NCBI GenBank assembly: GCA_964017185.1
Contig: OZ024869.1
Span: forward strand, 65,515,431-65,579,430
Length of the DNA stretch: 64,000 nt
Source of the DNA: Rugalucina vietnamica
Lineage: Eukaryota > Mollusca > Bivalvia > Lucinida > Lucinidae
Reading direction: 5' to 3'
Numbering within the stretch: position 1 is the stretch's first letter; each line of letters starts with the position of its first letter. Positions 58,440-64,000 of the stretch are shown here, piece after piece. The translations under genes were made by a program, and so were the position numbers. Under the pieces are notes generated by a model. It was not told the DNA's origin. It saw only the letters and a list, made by a program, of their open reading frames with translations, and made no database searches.

Positions 58440-59480
58440 TTTAAGTTGAAAAAAAAAATGAAAATTTTCAATTCAACAGTTTTGATATTTTCTAATTTGT
58501 TCAAAACATAGATTGTGGACACAAGATAGAACGAATACTCACAATCTATGTTTTCAGAAGCATAGACAACCTAAGTTGACCTTGTCTTATAATAGGTTAA
58601 TGTGATCCCTGGGTCATATATAGACTTTGTAGATGCTTCATGCCAAGTTTCAAAATCATAGACCTTTTGGTTGTGAAGAAGAACAATTTTAAAGGTTTTT
58701 CAATTTATAGCCATGGCGGCCATTTTGGTCAAGTTACCTTGACCATTAATACAAACTTTTGTTCCCCTTCCACGAAGTTTGGCTTTGATCGGCCATGCAG
58801 TTGCAGAGAAGATGTTTAAATATTATAGTCATATACATGTATATATCCCCCCAGGCAGGAGCTGACAACCACCCGGGTCTTAATGTTTTCATAAAAATAA
58901 ATCTGCCCATTTGTATTATCATAGCAAGTTTCCACCCATTTAATTACATTTAACTAATTTCCCCATTTAAATGCATGGGCGACCTACATATAAGTTGATC
59001 TTACCGTAAAATAGGTCAAGGTCATCCCAGCGAAGAAATGATTTATACAAACTTTGTAGTGCTTTTAATATTGTTTGATACTTCATGCCAAGTTACAAAA
59101 TCATAGGCCTTGTGGTTCTGGAAAAGAAACATTTTAACGGTTTTTGCTTATTATAGCCAAGGCGGCCATCTTGGTCATGTGACCTGGTCCATTTATGCAA
59201 ATTTCGTTTCCCCTTCCTAAGAATGCTCCGCAAACAGTTTTAACTTTGATTGGCCAAGCTGTTTCAGAGAAGAAGATCATGGTAATTGTTGACAGACGAC
59301 GACGGACGGACGACGGGGCATGGCCATCCTATAAACTCATCGGGCTCATGTGAGCTAAAACTAGATATACCCCTGCATACTCAAGTTTTGCTTTATAAAA
59401 GCGTTGTTCAATGGGGTAAACATGTCACGGACATGTTATCCTGATGAGGATAACAGACCATGCTCGATATTACTTAAAAT
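58440..59480. mobile_element. Second copy of the palindromic element, split by an insertion
   Basis: The left part carries TTCAAAACATAGATTGTGG and its hairpin partner; the right part resumes at TAGATATACCCCTGC. Between them lies a GAGCC-family element of about 0.8 kb. Confidence 0.75.
58562..59357 (-). repeat. GAGCC-family element nested in a palindromic element
   Basis: It contains two ~446-bp units marked by CATGCCAAGTT..CAAAATCATAG and a GACGACGGACGGACGACGGG run. It ends with CTCATCGGGCTCATGTGAGC. The sequences on either side (ending TCTATGTTTTCAG and beginning AAACTAGATATACCCCTGC) are continuous in the related copy at 54.5 kb, so this element was inserted later. Confidence 0.75.
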
Positions 59481-60129
59481 GTGTCAAAACGTTGTAAGGC
59501 GTAGAATAAAAAAAAAAAAAAAAAAACTGCACATAAAATTAAAGATCAACTAAATGTTTCAAATCGTAAATCTTGCCATGTTTACATGTAAAAGGAATTC
59601 TGTGTGTTCACGAAAAACATGTGAAATGTAGCTAAACAGAACCAATGTACGTATATACATGCACCAGTATGTTGAAAGTCACATTGCGATAACAAATAAT
59701 TGATAGTTGTTTTCCCACCAACAGTTATCGTCATATGCAGACGTGATCTCGGTTTATAGTGTCACCATAAAGCCATGGGCAGCTCAGAATTGAACAAGCG
59801 ATCCCTAGTTATACACACGAGTGTCAAAAAATAATATTCTGCACTGGAAGCTGTTTTATTCGCGCCAAGCATTTGTAAGGCCGACTCGCGTTGAACGCGT
59901 AATGTATCTTTAATGGCAATCATGACAGTTGATGATGCGATTTTGTAAACATGTCGTGTCAAAGGCCACTTCTGGTTCATTGTTCAATTAGAATCAGCCA
60001 GTTAACGGGAATACAACAATAAACATTGTTACCATTGCATATGATAACATTGTTTACGATTTATATGTTTAATTGCTGTCTGGATTTCTTTATTTTTGCA
60101 GTTTACCAATGCATATAGGTTTTAAGTTT

Positions 60130-60330
60130 TTATTTATTTATTTTTTTTGTTTTGTCCCAGTCAACATTTTTTTCAGTCATGTCGGGACGGAGCCAACGCT
60201 TCCTGGGTTTAACCAGTTAGTAAGGAGTTAATGTGTCTTGCTCAAGGACACAACACGGCTGGCGCCTGTGGGGATCGAACCCAGGACCTCTCAGGAGTCA
60301 GACGCCCTTTCACTACGCCACCGCGCTCCC
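60130..60330 (-). mobile_element. tRNA-derived SINE, family 4
   Basis: On the minus strand: GCGCGGTGGCGTAGTGAAAG (A box), GTCCTGGGTTCGATCCCCAC (B box), then GTGTCCTTGAGCAAGACACA, a sequence resembling a central block shared by many animal SINEs, and GGTTAAACCCAGGAAGCG. Confidence 0.75.
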
Positions 60331-60440
60331 TAATAATTTTGTACCAGTCTTATATCAACTACATGTACGTATTTATTCTCGACATGTGATTTTACGAAGC
60401 GACTGACTGAACCACTGCGACATGAAGTCATCTACGGAAC

Positions 60441-60448
60441 GTGCGTGC

Positions 60449-60488
<40 letters not shown>
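60441..60488 (+). repeat. (GT)n microsatellite
   Basis: GTGC units grading into a pure GT run. Confidence 0.97.
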
Positions 60489-60489
<1 letters not shown>

Positions 60490-61387
60490 CGCATAAAGAA
60501 TATTGTCGTCCTGTTTTAGGGTAAGCAAGATACGTTATGAAAAAACGAACTGTATGTTTCTCAGTCTATAAACATTCATTTTCTTGAAAATGGTACTGTT
60601 TTAGTTTGAAGTTTAATTATACTCGTATTTATTTGAATTCACCCAGATAAACATCACGCATAGTTCAAGAGAATAAAGGAGGATCAGAAAGGAAGCCTTT
60701 GACTTGGAAAAAAACATCCCAAAAATCGTAATTATCGCATTCAAAATGCTGAAATACTGTGGAAGGTCTACAAAACCTCAACTTATTTCTATGTCTATGC
60801 AAAATGTAGCTAGGATATCGCACTTATGACTTGCAGATGATTGTCTAATGGACTCAAAACGAAACATCAACCGCATAAATAACATCAAGATTTTGAGTAT
60901 CTGTTTGAAGTACATGTATGAACATGCCAAAATAAATTATGTTCTCTCACGAGACAGCACGTGGAACTGTAGGTCTTACACATAGAATAAATATACATAT
61001 ATCTTTACATGTACACTATACAGTGTACTGTTTGAGTTAGTGCCTACGTCCGCGGAAAACATTTTTAAGTCGTTCAGGGTGGCTATCCTTATCCTAGCCA
61101 CATTATGCCTGTACAAGCCTTCAGTATATTCATATTTTCATGTCTCCCAGAAAGAAATATTGAAGCGAGGATAGATCAGCTCTTATACCAAAAATACGAT
61201 CGAGCTCCCAATACAAGAGAAAACATACATGTGGGCTGCCGTCTCAAACTTCAATTCCTTTACGATTTAAGAATTTAATGTAGTAGGGCATTTCATGATT
61301 CTTGCATTTGCCAAAAATATAATCAGCTGATAATATATGTTTTATTTCCAAAGCTTTTTTGTCACAAGAGAGACAAATAAAGAAAAG

Positions 61388-61672
61388 AAAAAAGTGATGC
61401 GTCCGGGACTCGAACCCAGCACCTTTCGCTTTCAATTCCAAGCACGCTAGCTACTGAGCTACAGAGCTAGACGTCCTACGCTATAGCATTTATTGCATGT
61501 CTTATTTAATTCGTCTTCGTCGGGCTATTGGTAGTTTTGACTAAGTAATTCTTCATATCGTCCCTCGTCTTCGTCTCAAATATGCCCTCACGAGTCGTTC
61601 CCCATCACACGGAAAGTCATAACCGCAAGCGCCAGCAGCAGTTACGTTCAAAAGTGAAAAATGTCTAATATA
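61388..61672 (-). mobile_element. tRNA-derived SINE, family 2, inverted copy
   Basis: On the minus strand: ACTTTTGAACGTAACTGCTG, then GAAGAATTACTTAGTCAAAA, then TGTAGCTCAGTAGCTAGCG and GCTGGGTTCGAGTCCCGG. The tRNA-like part keeps both internal promoter boxes, but a full cloverleaf is not convincing. Confidence 0.8.
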
Positions 61673-61846
61673 CACCTGACGTTGAGCTTTATACTTTGCA
61701 TAAATTAAATGGTCATGTCGCAGTATAATAAATCATCGTCATTGATTCGTGCACTGTCCTTATGACTCGATGAAGTACGTGAAGAATGTGTACCCCATAT
61801 CGAAGACATTTTCCTACATTGTTTAACGAAACAACCATATCTCAGA

Positions 61847-61939
61847 ACAGCCATAGCTCAGTGGTTAAGCCACCTGCTTTGTAACTCGGAGGTCCCTCGT
61901 TCGAATCCCATAGAAAGTAAAAAAAAACGAATCCCATAG

Positions 61940-61975
<36 letters not shown>
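61847..61975 (+). mobile_element. tRNA-like SINE with duplicated A-rich tail
   Basis: It has CATAGCTCAGTGGTTAAGCC (A box) and TCGTTCGAATCCCATAGAAA (B box). CGAATCCCATAGAAAGTAAA occurs twice, each time followed by an A-run. Acceptor-stem pairing is lacking, so it is not called as a tRNA gene. Confidence 0.7.
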
Positions 61976-61980
<5 letters not shown>

Positions 61981-62014
61981 TTGTTTTTCGTTTTTCTATT
62001 TCATAATTTTTATG

Positions 62015-62241
62015 CAGTTTTACGCCCCTTTCAAGATTATTTCAGCTCATATGAGACGGGCCAATTAGTAGGTGGGCGAAAACGGAAGAACCCCGAGAAA
62101 AACCACATGGCATAACCGCAAGCAAAGCTTGGCTTGTCTCACATGTAGCAAGTGCGGGGCTCGAACCCACACCAGACACATCGGTGAGATGATTAAGTGG
62201 TTAGGAAACAGCCCTCTTAACTGCTCGGCTACGGGGGCCGC
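62015..62241 (-). mobile_element. SINE family 1, near full length
   Basis: On the minus strand it has GGCCCCCGTAGCCGAGCAGT, GTGTGGGTTCGAGCCCCGC, then the family body through CATATGAGCTGAAATAATC and the GTAAAACTG end. Confidence 0.9.
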
Positions 62242-62642
62242 TTATAAAATAAAATGCTAAATTTTGTTTTATCAAAAGCAATCGCACTGAGTACATGGTT
62301 TTCTTGCTCTTTTTATGCGTCATATCTTGCAACATTATGGGTTTTCAAAACAATCAGATCGACAATATGTCTAAGCAGAAATCACACCATTTTCTGTCTT
62401 CAAAAGCATAATAAATTATTTCAAAGTTTCTGGCGCATTCGAGAAAGGACAGACGCCAGGCTCGGGGTCTTCCGATGACAGCAGCAACAACGAAAGAAAT
62501 ATATTATATTTGAAATTATTTTTGAAATTTTAAATAAATAAAAGTATGAAAGAAGATGTGTACACAAATAGATAAAGGCATAAAAATGATACAAAAAATC
62601 AAATAATATAATACGATTGAGAATGAAAAGCCTACATGAGAA

Positions 62643-62752
62643 AAAAATGCGTGGGACTCGAACCACTGTCTGAACGATTTTAGGTTGTAAAATGTAAATT
62701 GATATCATCTCAATTTGCGATTTCTTCCATTTGAGCTATGCGCTCCTGACGA
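62643..62752 (-). mobile_element. tRNA-like SINE head
   Basis: On the minus strand CGCATAGCTCAAATGGAAGA and GTGGTTCGAGTCCCACGC are about 70 bases apart, longer than in a normal tRNA. No matching acceptor stem. Confidence 0.5.
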
Positions 62753-63559
62753 TGTTATCTAGCAAAGCAATCTTATTAAGACCTTATATACAGATACATT
62801 TACCAAGCTAAATAGTACTAGCAATCACGAAGAGTCAAAAAAATCATACGAACAATCACGAATTGCCCCGAAGATACATTTAGAATTGCAACGAACTATA
62901 ATGATATACTATATGAAGTTCATCCAGTGTGCTTTGCACAGTTTAGCAAGAAATTCGTCAAAATCGCTGATTTCCTTCATTTTTCAAACTGACCCCTTTG
63001 TCAGTTTTTACGCAATCGTAGGCGAAAGCAAAAACGTTTGACTGTTGATACATGAATTCACAGGTCGTCTCTGACAATGGTTTGGAAACATATGTGCGGA
63101 ATTTCAGATGAATCGGCTAAAACCACAAAAAAGTTATTCAGTTTTTAATGTCGAGTTGCGTTGGCAGTGGAACTCTGTACGATTTTATTTAAATACCTAC
63201 ACGCACGCTCGAATTGCAAGCATTAAACGGAAATTAGCCTGTAATCAAATTGGAATAAAATGTACCTGGTGACATTCTACCTTGATTCTGGCCTTATTTG
63301 AAGTTTCTCATTTGGGCAACAGGATAAAACCACAACAGGATTTATTGCTGATGTTCAAAATAATAATAATACTAATAATAATGCGACACCCTATGCCGCT
63401 AAAGTGCCCAAACTTGCGCTTCCACCAATGCATCCCTTAAGGTACCTGTCTAATAGCTGCATACTTCCCTAACGCATGTTTCATGCAAATAAAAAAGTAG
63501 ATGTTAATTATAAAAAGCGCCATCAATTATTCTTATTTTATTTTACTTTTGAGCTTGAG

Positions 63560-63780
63560 TAAGGGGAGACACAACTTACTTTGATTACATGAACTGCCCT
63601 GCCATCCTGGCAAACAGCCTGGGTTCTGACAAGTCCCTTGCGATCTCTCACATGGCAGAGTGTCACTACAGTGGCAGAATTCCTGACAATGTACGCCAAA
63701 ATATCTTGAAGGACAACGCTCTGAAATTCAATATTCTGTTCAGGATGCAACACAAAATTGCTGCCTCTAATGCGATGTAA
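63560..63780 (+). CDS. Possible terminal coding exon, unrecognised
   Basis: After a pyrimidine-rich stretch ending GAGCTTGAG, the frame reads RGDTTYFDYMNCPAILANSL and continues to KIAASNAM and TAA. Base composition and codon use are more GC-rich and more gene-like than the flanks. I do not recognise the protein. The opposite strand is also open over much of this interval, which weakens the call. The words GCAGAGTGTCACTACA recur, with one change before them, at the very end of the window, so a duplicated exon may follow. Confidence 0.3.
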
Positions 63781-64000
63781 ATATGTTATGCTAATATATT
63801 TTAGTATCTCATTTTTTTTTATAATTAAACAAGTATATTCGATAGGTCCTTGGTTTACAGTTTTCAAACTTGTAAGTTCCCGAATTTCCATGTCCATATT
63901 GTTATTTCTATTTGTCATTCGAAATTTAACTTTGCCTACGTGATTGAAGAACTCTAGAACATTTTCACTCTAACATAAAACATGACAGAGTGTCACTACA

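Noticed and set aside
59762-59980. 72-residue minus-strand frame with coding-like codons
   Set aside because: No recognisable domain, no supported splice sites; cannot be linked to the missing ectodomain.
61847-61920. Possible functional tRNA gene (A and B boxes, TGT in the loop)
   Set aside because: No acceptor-stem pairing and an A-rich tail; better explained as a SINE.
62421-62752. Possible tRNA gene on the minus strand
   Set aside because: The boxes are too far apart and there is no acceptor stem.

Overview
The window is an AT-rich, repeat-saturated stretch of a metazoan genome, most likely a bivalve mollusc. The evidence for a bivalve is inference from recognised repeat styles: elements bounded by GAGCC/GGCTC hairpins followed by CCGTCCGTC runs, MITEs starting GAGCCGCCTCGTG or TTAACCCAT, and abundant tRNA-derived SINEs. 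There are no bacterial-type operons. Coding signal sits in short exons with GT-AG boundaries, so single long reading frames are a poor guide.

The main gene lies on the minus strand from 52542 down to 21901. I assembled 15 exons by matching splice sites, codon phase and protein motifs. They encode a transmembrane segment, a tyrosine-containing juxtamembrane region and two tandem protein-tyrosine-phosphatase (PTP) domains, ending at a TAA. This is a receptor-type PTP architecture, but both domains have lost their catalytic residues. In D1 the WPD loop reads SLAS and the P-loop cysteine is glycine. In D2 WPD reads WKR and the HC(X5)R signature is gone. The C-terminus carries NYVNL, a pYxN-type motif, where RPTP-alpha carries its Grb2-binding YANF tail. 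The gene looks like a tandem pseudophosphatase receptor that may act as a scaffold or decoy. Two defects remain in the model: a one-nucleotide phase mismatch between the exons at 35652-35690 and 33107-33201, and an exon not found between 28673 and 26886. The ectodomain exons were not recognised and probably lie beyond 52.5 kb or outside the window.

Region by region: 1-21.9 kb lies downstream of the gene and is intergenic. It holds a ~550-bp tandem duplication with nuclear-receptor-type half-sites (3.6-4.8 kb), GAGCC-family elements (5.0-6.1 and 19.5-21.7 kb), a ~380-bp array (9.9-11.0 kb), a large foldback element abutting a mariner-like element (11.8-14.5 kb) and a degenerate Tc1-like transposon with TIRs (16.2-17.6 kb). 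21.9-52.5 kb is the gene. Its introns carry a mariner-like element with internal ~310-bp repeats (39.4-41.3 kb), several MITEs, a GTCGAC satellite (42.2-43.6 kb), a ~465-bp array (44-46.1 kb), a second copy of the mariner-like element (46.9-48.1 kb), a TA-flanked MITE (49.9-50.6 kb) and a ~147-bp array (50.7-51.6 kb). 52.6-64 kb lies upstream and holds palindromic elements, several SINEs and one unassigned possible coding exon on the plus strand near 63.6-63.8 kb.
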